A stretch of 48,565 nucleotides of DNA from Chlamydiae bacterium RIFCSPLOWO2_12_FULL_49_12 (GTDB taxonomy: Bacteria; Chlamydiota; Chlamydiia; Chlamydiales; Rhabdochlamydiaceae), in assembly GCA_001796315.1 (NCBI GenBank), contig MGME01000015.1, positions 1 to 48,565 on the forward strand, written 5' to 3'. The notes beneath the pieces are model-generated. The model was not told the origin of the DNA and did not search any database. It saw only the letters and a list, made by a program, of their open reading frames with translations. The position numbers and the translations under genes were made by a program. This document shows positions 26,461 to 34,847 of this stretch, piece by piece (position 1 is the stretch's first letter; every line of letters begins with the position of its first letter).

Positions 26461-28214
26461 CACATCCTGTCGACAGTGCGCAGTCCCAAAATATTCAGTC
26501 CTTGCCTTAAGACGCGTTCCGTCAGTTCAGAGAGAAGCAAACGGCTCTCTTCCTCTTGCGATCCTTGAACGCGGCAGTCGCGGAAAAAGGCGTTGAACTT
26601 CTCTGCGAGCAGATAGAGATAATCGGTCAGACGATGGGGCAAAAGATCGCGGGCCATGACCTCCAAGACTTCGCTGAAACGACTTAAGTGAAGAGCGAGG
26701 CCGATCTCTGAAAGATGCGCCAAAGAAATAGCGGCTCTTTTCAGCACGCTGTCAATCTCTTTATGGGTTTTTCGCTTGATCCCCTGCACGCGGACATAGG
26801 AATAGAGCAAAAAAACCGCGGTATTGCCTTCAAATTTTAGCATGCGGTCATAGCTAAAGACATAGTCTTTGATGCGGTTGCAGGAGAGATCCGCATATTT
26901 GACGGCATCGATCCCGATAACCTTTGCGAGCTCTTCGATCTCCGCTTGAGGAGCGTCAACCAAGCGCCCCTCTAAAATCTTTCGTGCGCGCAAGATCGCC
27001 TCCATGAGAAGATCGATCAACTTTTCCGTCTCGCCGGAGCGCGTCTTAAACTTCTTTCCCTGATCGTTGAGCACCAGGCCAAAACCGACATGGTCCACAC
27101 GCACTCTGGAAGGATCGAGATAGCCCGCTTTTTCAGCCGTCTTTACGATCATATTGATATGAAGGCTCTGTCCCGCATCGATAACCAGGATGATCCGATC
27201 CGCCTTTTCCTCTTCAATTCTTTGGCGAATGGCTGCCATGTCTGTCGTGGCGTAGTTGTAGCCGCCGTCTGATTTCTGGACGATCAGGGGCAAGGGATTG
27301 CCTTCCTGAGTCTTATACCCTTCCAAAAAGATGCACTTTGCCCCTTGAGAGAGCGTAATCAACCCTTTTTGCTCAAGATCTGCGACGACAAGAGGCAGCA
27401 TCGGATTGTAGTAAGACTCTCCGCGCTCAAGAAGGCGCACCTCGAGAAGATCGTAGATCTCCCCATACCCTTTGCGTGAAATCTCGCACAGCTTTTTCCA
27501 GGCTTGGACGGTCTCAGGATCTCCAGCCTGTAGCTGTACCACCTTAAGATGGGCTTTTCTTTTAAACTCCTCATCGGCATCAAAGCGTTCCTTGGAGGCG
27601 CGATACCACTGCATGAGCTGAAAGAGCGTCGTCTCCTCTTCTCCGCTCAGCACTTGGGGAGCCTCTGCATGCATGTAGGCAATGAGCATGCCGAATTGCG
27701 TGCCCCAATCCCCCACATGGTTAAGCCTTAAGACGTCGTGTCCTAAAAATTCAAAGAGGCGCGCCAGGCAATCTCCAATGATGGTAGAGCGTAAATGGCC
27801 GACGTGCAGTTCTTTAGCCACATTGGGCGATGAAAACTCAACAATGATCCGCTGAACGGGGTCGGGTCTAGCCACCCCCAGCCTCTCATCTTTTAGCATC
27901 CGATTTACTTCAGCAGCGAGGAAGGAGGGGGTTAAGGTCAAATTGACGAATCCGGCTCCGGCCACCTCTACCTTTTGAAAAAAAGAAGACTTGCTTAACT
28001 CTTGAGCGAGCTTCTCTGCCACCGCGCGCGGCGGTTTTCCCAGCTCTTTTCCAATTTTGAGCGCACTATTGCACTGGTAGTGGCCAAATTGATCCTGTGT
28101 GCTGGGCTTTACCTCTGAGAGCAAGAGTTCCGGGAAAGAGGCGAGCTCTTTGCCAAAGCAGGCGCCTACCGCCTGAGTGGCCAGCTCCTGCAACCGCCGA
28201 TTGAGATTTTCCAT
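26460..28214 (-). CDS. argS: arginyl-tRNA synthetase
   Basis: Class I synthetase charging tRNA-Arg; 584 residues. The N-terminal additional domain is followed by FSSPNVAKELHVGHLRSTIIGD (HIGH-type motif, about residues 128-149). The class I core has GDWGTQFGML, and FKTRSGETEKLIDLL near 395 stands in for KMSKS, as is normal for ArgRS. The C-terminal DALR anticodon-binding domain carries LLYSYVRVQGIKRK. It is the middle gene of a tight minus-strand trio: 7 bases after leucine dehydrogenase and overlapping epmB by one base. In C. trachomatis argS and murA are adjacent (CT454-455), an association kept here with epmB between. Confidence 0.96.
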   Translation of the reverse strand: MENLNRRLQELATQAVGACFGKELASFPELLLSEVKPSTQDQFGHYQCNSALKIGKELGKPPRAVAEKLAQELSKSSFFQKVEVAGAGFVNLTLTPSFLAAEVNRMLKDERLGVARPDPVQRIIVEFSSPNVAKELHVGHLRSTIIGDCLARLFEFLGHDVLRLNHVGDWGTQFGMLIAYMHAEAPQVLSGEEETTLFQLMQWYRASKERFDADEEFKRKAHLKVVQLQAGDPETVQAWKKLCEISRKGYGEIYDLLEVRLLERGESYYNPMLPLVVADLEQKGLITLSQGAKCIFLEGYKTQEGNPLPLIVQKSDGGYNYATTDMAAIRQRIEEEKADRIILVIDAGQSLHINMIVKTAEKAGYLDPSRVRVDHVGFGLVLNDQGKKFKTRSGETEKLIDLLMEAILRARKILEGRLVDAPQAEIEELAKVIGIDAVKYADLSCNRIKDYVFSYDRMLKFEGNTAVFLLYSYVRVQGIKRKTHKEIDSVLKRAAISLAHLSEIGLALHLSRFSEVLEVMARDLLPHRLTDYLYLLAEKFNAFFRDCRVQGSQEEESRLLLSELTERVLRQGLNILGLRTVDRM

Positions 28215-28221
28215 GCGCTAC

Positions 28222-29373
28222 CTAAGCGAGATCAAGAGCGATATGAGAGTGGTGAAAATAGATCTTTCCCTCTTTTCTTCGTCCGATGCCGAAGCGGAGG
28301 TTGTACTCTGCCAGCCTCATAGCGGCTCTCTGCGTTGTGTAGCCGTTGCGCTCGGCATTTTCAAAAATAAAAAGCAGCTGGTCAGCAATGTGGCTCGTTT
28401 GCTCCAGGGACAAAGCAGGGTCGTATCCCGCCTCTTGCAATTCGCAAGAGACATTGATGAGCCCGCCTGCATTAACGACAAAGTCCGGAGCATAGAGAAT
28501 CCCTCTTTTGGCAAGATGCTCGGCATCCGTTTCTCTTAGGAGTTGATTGTTTGCAGCTCCCACGACGGCCCTTGAGCGCAGCAAAGGAATGGTCTGCGGA
28601 TTGAGCACCGCTCCCAGAGCGCATGGGGCAAAGATATCGCACTCGATGCCGTAGATCTCTCGAGGGGAACAAAGATGGGCTCCATAGAGCTGAGCAAGCC
28701 TCTCCGCTCTACGAGGAGCGAGATCCGTTACAACGAGCTCGGCGCCCCGGCGAAAGAGATAGTCCGCCAAACAGGCTCCAACGCTTCCCGCGCCCTGGAT
28801 CGCAACTCTCCTGCCTGCAAAAGAGCCGCTTCCGTAAAGCTTTTTCAAGGCAGCCTGCATGCCGCACAAAACCCCCCAGGCAGTGTAAGGCGAAGGATCT
28901 CCGCTGCTCTTTTGATGAGGAAGCCCGACAATAAAGGGATTTGTCCTTTGCATGACCAAGACGTCCTTTGTCCCGCACCCGACATCCTCTGCGCAGATGT
29001 ACTTTCCTTCCAACTGAGCGACAGCCTCTCCGAAGGCCATCAGAAGATCATCGCTCTTCTCCTTCAGAGGATCGGCGATAATGACGCTCTTTCCGCCTCC
29101 CCAGCCCACACGAGAAACCGCCGATTTGTAGGTCATTCCCTGAGAGAGCCGAAGAGCGTCGTTGAGAGCCGCTTCAAAGGTGGGATAGGACTGAATCCGG
29201 GTTCCTCCCAGAGCCGGCCCCAACACGGTGTTGTGGATGGCAATGATCGCCGTTAAACGAACTTCTCTACTCGTGACCTTGATCACTTTTTCATATCCTG
29301 TAATAGGAATCTCTTCGAATTCAAGTCCGTATTTTGTTTTTCTCTCTCTCTTCTCTTCCGCAATCAACACCAT
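28222..29373 (-). CDS. ldh: leucine (branched-chain amino acid) dehydrogenase
   Basis: NAD-dependent Glu/Leu/Phe/Val dehydrogenase; 383 residues. It reversibly deaminates leucine to 2-oxoisocaproate. Substrate-domain motifs are LGPALGGTRI and MTYKSAVSRVGWGGGKSVI, with the glycine-rich loop and catalytic lysine at about residues 83-101. GKYICAEDVG follows. The Rossmann motif is IQGAGSVGACLADYL at about 194-208, and NAGGLINVS is near 300. AGGGAGA precedes the ATG, and a TATAAT at 29404-29409 on the minus strand is a plausible -10 box without a good -35. It corresponds to CT773 by family and leads the ldh-argS-epmB operon. Confidence 0.92.
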   Translation of the reverse strand: MVLIAEEKRERKTKYGLEFEEIPITGYEKVIKVTSREVRLTAIIAIHNTVLGPALGGTRIQSYPTFEAALNDALRLSQGMTYKSAVSRVGWGGGKSVIIADPLKEKSDDLLMAFGEAVAQLEGKYICAEDVGCGTKDVLVMQRTNPFIVGLPHQKSSGDPSPYTAWGVLCGMQAALKKLYGSGSFAGRRVAIQGAGSVGACLADYLFRRGAELVVTDLAPRRAERLAQLYGAHLCSPREIYGIECDIFAPCALGAVLNPQTIPLLRSRAVVGAANNQLLRETDAEHLAKRGILYAPDFVVNAGGLINVSCELQEAGYDPALSLEQTSHIADQLLFIFENAERNGYTTQRAAMRLAEYNLRFGIGRRKEGKIYFHHSHIALDLA

Positions 29374-29533
29374 ATAGAATTCTCCCTATAAGGAATAAAC
29401 CAAATTATACACAATTTGTCATATTATCACTTCATCCTCCTTAATGGCAAGCGCTCATCTCGGCATCCATTCCTATTGCGGATTAAGAATAACTTAGCTA
29501 CTCTAGCTTGTTGGAAAAAAAGCTGAGGTCTCC

Positions 29534-30280
29534 ATGCCCAAATTCGTCATCACTGACAATCTCAGAGAAGAGCTTTTCAAATATTTGAAAAAAAACCGCA
29601 AGGCCGATCTGATTACGACCTATCTCTTCTTTCTCGAGAAAAAACATCATTTGAAGCCTGTTCTCTTTCCCAAAGAAAAAAAAATCTACCAGGGACTCGA
29701 CGAGCTCATCCAAAAACTCGAAGAAGGGGGAAAGTTATGGCGCGAAACAGAGATTAAAATCCAATTTGGAAAAGAGAGCGTCAACGAGGAGACAAAGAAG
29801 ATTTACATCTGCCCCTTTACCGGCAAGGTCTTTGGGGATAATACCCATCCCAATCCTCAAGACGCCATCTACGACTGGGTCTCCTCCTGTCCCCAAAACA
29901 AAGAGAAAAGCGGAGGACTTCCCTCAAAACGGTTCTTTGTCTCCGAGGATCCCGAAGTCATCAAAAACTACATTGTCAAACGCAAAGCGCCTATTTCAAA
30001 AACAGTCTACTCTTCCGCCGTGACGGGAAAACTCTTTAACAGCAAAAAAGCCGTTATGGACGACTTCACTTCCAACCATGTGAAACCTCTCTCTCTCATC
30101 GAAGTGCCCAGCCAGAATCGCTTCCAAATCGAGGAAGGCTTTCTTGCGTTCATTCAAGAACAACTCGAGGAGAGCAAACTCTCCGCCTTTGTCGAAGCGC
30201 TCTCCCAATTTGAGGAATTTTCGCCTTTCGTCTCCCAGTGGCAGGAAGAGGATCGCGAAGTTGCAGGGGATGAGAGTTAA
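29534..30280 (+). CDS. conserved chlamydial protein, CT538-like (DUF2709-type)
   Basis: A 248-residue soluble protein of unknown function. It is identified by position, immediately upstream of tsaE and dnaQ as CT538 is in C. trachomatis, and by general character; I assign the family from memory only. No signal peptide or membrane helix is seen. The N-terminus is basic and helical (LREELFKYLKKNRKADLITTYLF). The middle contains the short Cys/Gly pattern YICPFTGKVFGDNTHPNPQDAIYDW and a similar later element SSAVTGKLFNSKKAVMDDF, which look like two related beta/turn units. The C-terminus is acidic. A GAGG lies 8 bases upstream. It overlaps tsaE by 11 bases, so it is cotranscribed. Confidence 0.8.
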   Translation: MPKFVITDNLREELFKYLKKNRKADLITTYLFFLEKKHHLKPVLFPKEKKIYQGLDELIQKLEEGGKLWRETEIKIQFGKESVNEETKKIYICPFTGKVFGDNTHPNPQDAIYDWVSSCPQNKEKSGGLPSKRFFVSEDPEVIKNYIVKRKAPISKTVYSSAVTGKLFNSKKAVMDDFTSNHVKPLSLIEVPSQNRFQIEEGFLAFIQEQLEESKLSAFVEALSQFEEFSPFVSQWQEEDREVAGDES

Positions 30281-30698
30281 GACCTATAGCCCTGAAGAGA
30301 CCCTGGGATGGGGAAGGGAATGCGGCAAAACGCTTCCCTTAGGCAGCGTTGTCGCTCTCTTTGGCGACCTTGGCGCCGGAAAGACGACTCTCATCAAAGG
30401 CATTGCCCAAGGAGCTGCAGGGATTCCTCTAAGAGAGGTCTTAAGTCCAACGTTCACCTATCTCAACATCTATCACGGAAAAAAAACGCTCTATCACTTT
30501 GATCTCTACCGTTTGAAAGACCCACGGGATTTTCTTCATTTGGGCTTTGATGAACATTTCACTTTAGAAGGAATCTCTCTCATCGAATGGCCGGAAAAGA
30601 TTCTCGATCTCCTCCCTCCCGACACTCTCAAAATCTCCCTCTATCATCTTGCCGATACCGAACGCCTCATCGAGATTTCAGATCATTTCGCAATTTGA
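30270..30698 (+). CDS. tsaE: tRNA threonylcarbamoyladenosine biosynthesis ATPase TsaE
   Basis: P-loop ATPase required with TsaB/TsaC/TsaD for t6A37 modification of ANN-decoding tRNAs; 142 residues, the usual small size. The Walker A motif GDLGAGKTTLIKG is at about residues 31-43. SPTFTYLNIY and HFDLYRLKDPRDF (about 61-85) are the family's conserved switch and Walker-B-like segments, with EWPEK near 110. The frame stays open upstream inside the preceding gene, but AGGGG at 30265-30269 and family alignment fix the ATG at 30270. It overlaps the CT538-like stop by 11 bases. Confidence 0.93.
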   Translation: MRVKTYSPEETLGWGRECGKTLPLGSVVALFGDLGAGKTTLIKGIAQGAAGIPLREVLSPTFTYLNIYHGKKTLYHFDLYRLKDPRDFLHLGFDEHFTLEGISLIEWPEKILDLLPPDTLKISLYHLADTERLIEISDHFAI

Positions 30699-30713
30699 GA
30701 CCGATGTGTTAGC

Positions 30714-31472
30714 ATGTTTAACATGGGCCTTTTAAAACAGGAAAGTTTCATCTGCCTGGATCTTGAAACCACGGGTCTCGACCCGCAAAGCGATCGGATC
30801 ATCGAGGCCGCCGCTGCGAAGTTCTCTCTGGAAGAGATTTTTGACGCCTTTGAATCATTAATCGATCCCCTCTGTCCAATTCCAAAAGAGAGCATCGACA
30901 TTCACCACATCACTGAAGAGATGGTCCGGGGAAAACCGAAGATCGAAGAGATCCTTCCGCAACTGATTTCGTTTATTGGCAATGATGTCATCGTCGGCCA
31001 CGGGATCCCCTTTGATGTCGCTTTTTTGATTGCCGCCTGCAAGCAGCACGGCATTCCCCACCATCTCAACAAAAATCTCCAAATTGACACCCTGCGTCTC
31101 GCACGGCTCTACGGCGGAAGCCCCACCAACTCCCTGGAAATGCTTCGGACGCATTTTAACATCAAGCCCGAAGGCGCCCACCGCGCAATGAGCGATGTGA
31201 TGATCACAATCGAGGTCTTTAAGCAGCTCTCCAAGCCCTTCAAAACAGCCAAAGAGATCCTTGATCGCTTAAAAAAACCGATCCTTTTGAAAAAGATGCC
31301 TCTGGGAAAACATAAGGGAAGGCTCTTTTCAGAGATCCCCCTGGAATATCTCAAATGGGCCTCCCACCAGGATTTCGATCAAGACCTCATGTACTCGCTT
31401 AAAACGGAGCTGTCCAAGAGAAAGAAAGGAGACCGCTTTCAACAGGCTGCCAGCCCCTTTTCCTCTTTATAA
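30714..31472 (+). CDS. dnaQ: DnaQ-family 3'-5' exonuclease with C-terminal DUF3820-like domain
   Basis: DEDDh exonuclease resembling the proofreading epsilon subunit; 252 residues. ExoI is CLDLETTGLDP (Asp16, Glu18), ExoII is GHGIPFDVAFL near 95-105, and ExoIII is HRAMSDVMITIEVF near 156. The C-terminal ~60 residues (MPLGKHKGRLFSEIPLEYLKW...) look like a small DUF3820-type domain seen attached to exonucleases, not the polymerase-binding tail of E. coli DnaQ. It may therefore be a repair exonuclease. A second ATG nine bases on is an alternative start. It is 15 bases after tsaE and 13 before pgk. Confidence 0.9.
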   Translation: MFNMGLLKQESFICLDLETTGLDPQSDRIIEAAAAKFSLEEIFDAFESLIDPLCPIPKESIDIHHITEEMVRGKPKIEEILPQLISFIGNDVIVGHGIPFDVAFLIAACKQHGIPHHLNKNLQIDTLRLARLYGGSPTNSLEMLRTHFNIKPEGAHRAMSDVMITIEVFKQLSKPFKTAKEILDRLKKPILLKKMPLGKHKGRLFSEIPLEYLKWASHQDFDQDLMYSLKTELSKRKKGDRFQQAASPFSSL

Positions 31473-31485
31473 CGGAGTATCTCTT

Positions 31486-32691
31486 ATGGAAAAACTCTCT
31501 CTTAAAGACCTCGACGTCCGAGGCAAACGCGTTTTGATGCGCGTCGATTTTAACGTCCCCTTTGACAAGACGGGCAAGATCGCCGACGACACGCGCATCC
31601 GAGCCGCCCTTCCCTCAATCCGATACATCCTCGATCAGGGCGGCAGCGTGATCCTCATGAGCCACCTGGGGCGCCCCAAGGGAGAAAAGAAGGAGGAATT
31701 CTCTCTGAAACCCTGCGCCGGACGGCTGCAAGAACTAACCGGCATTCCCGTCTTGTTTGCAAACGACTGCATCGGCAGCGAGACGGAAAAGAGAGCTCGG
31801 GCCCTCAAGAGCGGCGAGCTCCTTTTGCTTGAGAACCTCCGTTTCTATTTAGCCGAGGAAAAACCCGACAAAGACCCCTCCTTCGCCAAACAGCTCGCCG
31901 GCCTGGGGGACCTTTACGTTAATGACGCCTTCGGAACGGCTCACCGCGCCCATTCCTCGACGGCAACCATCACCCGCTACTTCCCGAGGAGATCGGCAGC
32001 CGGTTTTCTTTTGGAAAAGGAGATCCGGTTCCTTGGCAAAGCCCTGCTTGAAAACCCCAAGCGCCCGTTTTATGCGATCCTTGGCGGATCGAAGGTTTCC
32101 ACCAAGATGGGAGTGCTCAAGGCCCTTTCTGAAAAGGTCGATGCCATCTTTCTCGGAGGAGGGATGATCTTTACCTTCTTCAGGGCCCAAGGCATCCCCA
32201 TCGGAGACTCTCTTTATGAAGACGCCCTCTTAAACGAGGCCAAAGAGTTTATAGAGCTTTGCAAAGAAAAGAGTTTAAAACTCTTTCTTCCCGTCGATAT
32301 CGTCATTGCAGACGCCTTCAAGGAAGAGGCGCGCCATCAAACCATCCCCGTCAAGGAGGGGATCCCCGAGGGCTGGATGGGTATGGATATCGGAAAAGAG
32401 ACGCTTGCAGTATGGAAAAGGGCCCTTCCGAAAGCTAAAACCGTCTTTTGGAACGGTCCGGTGGGCGTCTTTGAGATGGCTCCCTTTGCCCACGGCACCG
32501 AAGAACTGGCTCACACCCTTGCCTCTCTGAAAGCCATCACTGTTGTCGGAGGAGGAGATTCGCTATCCGCCATCAACCGGCTACATCTCGGCGATCGCTT
32601 CACGCACCTTTCGACGGGAGGGGGCGCCGCCCTGGAGTACCTGGAGTTCGGACGTCTTCCCGGAATTGACGCCTTATCGGATCAATCGTAA
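31486..32691 (+). CDS. pgk: phosphoglycerate kinase
   Basis: Glycolytic ATP-generating kinase, 401 residues, full length. The N-domain substrate motifs are MRVDFNVPFDKTGKIADDTRI and SHLGRPKG, with LLENLRFY and NDAFGTAHRAHSST. The nucleotide domain has ILGGSKVSTKMGVL, VFWNGPVGVFE and TVVGGGDSLSAI, all intact. GGAG lies upstream of the ATG. It closes the CT538-like/tsaE/dnaQ/pgk transcript. Imported hexose phosphate from the UhpC carriers would feed this pathway. It ends 9 bases from the convergent 81-residue gene; no hairpin terminator is evident between them. Confidence 0.96.
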   Translation: MEKLSLKDLDVRGKRVLMRVDFNVPFDKTGKIADDTRIRAALPSIRYILDQGGSVILMSHLGRPKGEKKEEFSLKPCAGRLQELTGIPVLFANDCIGSETEKRARALKSGELLLLENLRFYLAEEKPDKDPSFAKQLAGLGDLYVNDAFGTAHRAHSSTATITRYFPRRSAAGFLLEKEIRFLGKALLENPKRPFYAILGGSKVSTKMGVLKALSEKVDAIFLGGGMIFTFFRAQGIPIGDSLYEDALLNEAKEFIELCKEKSLKLFLPVDIVIADAFKEEARHQTIPVKEGIPEGWMGMDIGKETLAVWKRALPKAKTVFWNGPVGVFEMAPFAHGTEELAHTLASLKAITVVGGGDSLSAINRLHLGDRFTHLSTGGGAALEYLEFGRLPGIDALSDQS

Positions 32692-32700
32692 AAGTTGCAA

Positions 32701-32946
32701 TCAATGTGAGCTCGGCTTCGTCTGAGAGTCGCCATACCCGGCTGCTTTTTCTGCTGTACGGAGAGCTTCGTATGTTTGCTCTAGACGTCTTTCAGCTAAA
32801 GAAGCTCCAACTGGAGCATGACCATTCCATATCTCTTCTTGAACTGCTGATGTATGACATTTTTCCAAAACTTTTTCATAGGCCCCATAGGCTTCAACGT
32901 ATCTTCCATACGCTTCCGACGAAGAGCTGTTGACCGGATTTGACAT
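32701..32946 (-). CDS. 81-residue protein of unknown function, tyrosine/alanine-rich
   Basis: A small soluble protein opening MSNPVNSSSSEAYGRYVEAY. It is rich in Ser, Tyr, Glu and Ala, with heptad-like helical character (EAYGAYEKVLEKC..., RRLEQTYEALRTAEKAAGYG), a single cysteine and a polar C-terminus. I recognise no family. The ATG at 32946 has GGAG about nine bases upstream. An earlier in-frame ATG at 32997 would lie at the predicted transcription start, so it is less likely. The promoter directly upstream is strong and overlapped by a palindrome (33005-33044), which argues that this is a real, regulated gene. It could be a small secreted or structural protein or a regulator; the sequence does not decide. 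Confidence 0.6.
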   Translation of the reverse strand: MSNPVNSSSSEAYGRYVEAYGAYEKVLEKCHTSAVQEEIWNGHAPVGASLAERRLEQTYEALRTAEKAAGYGDSQTKPSSH

Positions 32947-33004
32947 AAAAAAATTCTCCAAAGTTGCAAAGTCAAGATAAGTATACTCACCTTTCATTGG
33001 CAAA

Positions 33005-33044
33005 ATTATATACACAAGTTGATTCTTGAGTCAACTTGTGTATA
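33005..33044 (-). promoter_or_regulatory. promoter overlapped by a palindromic operator-like site
   Basis: On the minus strand TTGACT (5/6) and TATAAT (6/6) are 18 bases apart (33029-33034 and 33005-33010), feeding the 81-residue gene. A perfect 14-bp inverted repeat TATACACAAGTTGA (33009-33022) / complement (33031-33044) covers the -35 box and the spacer up to the -10. This is the geometry expected of a repressor site. Confidence 0.6.
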
Positions 33045-33118
33045 AGATCATGGATAAATCGTGAAAGGATATCTTTTTGGGGCTCTTTACCTCGAGTTTA
33101 CGCTCTTTACGATTCTCA

Positions 33119-33146
33119 TTGCCAAATAAGCCCATTCAAGTATAAT
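33119..33146 (+). promoter_or_regulatory. predicted promoter of the nucleotide translocase
   Basis: TTGCCA (5/6 to TTGACA) and TATAAT (6/6) are 16 bases apart. Transcription would begin about 20 bases before the translocase ATG. It is the best plus-strand promoter match I see in the window. Confidence 0.6.
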
Positions 33147-33172
33147 TACTCTAAAGAATCACCAAGGGCAGG

Positions 33173-34699
33173 ATGTCAGATAGCGACTTTGGTAAGCTGC
33201 GCACCTTCCTGTGGCCGATCCACAGAAGCGAGCTCAAGCAGTTTGTGCCAATGTTGGTGGTTTTTTTTCTCATTTGTTTCAACTACAATCTGTTAAGGGC
33301 TGCTAAAGACGCTCTCGTGGTCACGGCGCCGAAATCGGGCGCAGAGGTCATTCCCTATCTCAAGGTCTGGGCTATCGTCCCGGCCGCTTTTCTCATGACC
33401 TTTATCTTCACGCGCCTTTCAAACAAATTAAGCCGTGAAAATCTTTTTTATGTGCTCTTTTCCATCTTTCTGCTCTTTTTTTTACTCTTTGCCTTTGTCC
33501 TCTACCCCTTTAGAGATTACCTCCATCCTACCACTACTGCAGATTGGTGCCAGGCGCACCTTCCGCTCGGCTGCAAGGGACTGATCGCCGTCTTCCGCAA
33601 CTGGACCTTTACCCTCTTTTACATCATGTCGGAGATGTGGAGCACGATCATCATGACAGTGCTCTTTTGGGGATTTGCCAATGAGGTGACCTCCGTTAAG
33701 GATGCAACCCGTTTCTATGGCCTCTTTGGCGTCGGCGCAAACTTTTCCGGCATCTTTTCGGGACAGATGTCGATGGCCATCTCTTCGCATGCCTATAACC
33801 CCTCTCTTCCCTTCGGCAGAGACAGCTGGGGACAGGCAGTCGTCATCCTCTGTTTGATCGTCATCTTCACCGGCATCGCCTGCATGGCCCTCTTCAGATA
33901 CCTCCATACTAAGGGCTTAGGTTACAACTCACTGCCCCACATTCCCAAGAAGAAGCCGACCTCCATTAAGATGGGCATGCGGAAAAATTTCGCCTTTCTC
34001 TCAAAATCAAAATATCTTCTGCTGATCGCCCTCATCGTCGTTACATACAATATCTCCGAAAACCTCATTGAGGTCGTCTGGAAGGATCAAGTCCGCCAGC
34101 TCTACCCCAACCCCGAAGAATTCAACGCTTATATGGGAAAGGTCTTAACAGCCATCGGCATCATCGCCACATCGGCCGCTCTCTTTGTCTCAGGCAACGT
34201 GATCCGGCAATTCGGCTGGACAGTCAGCGCTCTCATCCCGCCCGCCATCATCCTCCTTACGGGGACTTGTTTCTTTTCCTACCTTCTCTTTAAACTCTCC
34301 TTTTTGAGCTCGATGGCTCTGTTTCTTGGCTGCACTCCGCTTGCCCTCGGCGTCTTCTTCGGCTCCCTGCAAAACTGCCTCGCCCGCGCCTCAAAATACA
34401 CCCTCTTTGATGCGACCAAAGAGCTCGCCTTCGTTCCCCTTAGCCTGGAGAGCAAGCTTAAAGGAAAAGCGGCTATCGACGGCGTCGGCTCCAGGCTAGG
34501 AAAATCCGGAGGCTCTCTCATCCACCAGAGCTTGCTCTTGCTCTTTGGAACCGTCGCTTTAAGTACTCCCGTCGTCGGAGTCCTTCTTCTCTTTTCAGTC
34601 GGCGGCTGGATCCTTGCCGTCAAAGCACTTGGCAGGGAGTTTTATACCCTCTCCGAACAGAGTCCGGCAGCAGAGACGCTCAAGCCCCTCATTCCTTAG
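33173..34699 (+). CDS. npt: NTT-family nucleotide (ATP/ADP-type) translocase
   Basis: Nucleotide transporter of the family shared by Chlamydiae, Rickettsiales and plastids; 508 residues with about 11-12 membrane helices. The start LRTFLWPIHRSELKQFVPM leads into TM1 (FFLICFNYNLLRAAKDALVV), a family hallmark with conserved Lys. Further signatures are SEMWSTIIMTVLFWGFAN, RFYGLFGVGANFSG, and in the C-terminal half DATKELAFVPLS and GVGSRLGKSGGSLIHQ. Whether it exchanges ATP/ADP (Npt1 type) or imports several nucleotides with protons (Npt2 type) cannot be settled by eye. Its neighbourhood with pgsA-sppA-polA-coaE-rho matches npt2 (CT495). AGGG precedes the ATG. A second, truncated family member lies at 47608-48018. 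Confidence 0.93.
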   Translation: MSDSDFGKLRTFLWPIHRSELKQFVPMLVVFFLICFNYNLLRAAKDALVVTAPKSGAEVIPYLKVWAIVPAAFLMTFIFTRLSNKLSRENLFYVLFSIFLLFFLLFAFVLYPFRDYLHPTTTADWCQAHLPLGCKGLIAVFRNWTFTLFYIMSEMWSTIIMTVLFWGFANEVTSVKDATRFYGLFGVGANFSGIFSGQMSMAISSHAYNPSLPFGRDSWGQAVVILCLIVIFTGIACMALFRYLHTKGLGYNSLPHIPKKKPTSIKMGMRKNFAFLSKSKYLLLIALIVVTYNISENLIEVVWKDQVRQLYPNPEEFNAYMGKVLTAIGIIATSAALFVSGNVIRQFGWTVSALIPPAIILLTGTCFFSYLLFKLSFLSSMALFLGCTPLALGVFFGSLQNCLARASKYTLFDATKELAFVPLSLESKLKGKAAIDGVGSRLGKSGGSLIHQSLLLLFGTVALSTPVVGVLLLFSVGGWILAVKALGREFYTLSEQSPAAETLKPLIP

Positions 34700-34788
34700 G
34701 AAGCCTCTACAACCGCTTCCTATCCAAGCACTTGTTTAATCTTTCCGTTCGCTCCTCGTTATTACATGCATAGTTTTTGTTATTAACA

Positions 34789-34817
34789 TTGTAATTAATA
34801 ATTTAATTTGTTAAAAT
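34789..34817 (+). promoter_or_regulatory. possible promoter of the Ser/Thr kinase gene
   Basis: TTGTAA (4/6) and TAAAAT (5/6) are 17 bases apart in a very AT-rich 150-base gap, about 30 bases before the kinase ATG. Low base complexity reduces its weight. Confidence 0.4.
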
Positions 34818-34847
34818 TAAACTAATTAAAAACCAAGTTAATAATTT

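Noticed and set aside
33061-33129. 22-codon GTG-started hydrophobic frame (MKGYLFGALYLEFTLF...) upstream of the translocase
   Set aside because: It looks like a membrane peptide, but there is no Shine-Dalgarno and it overlaps the translocase -35 box; chance is likely.
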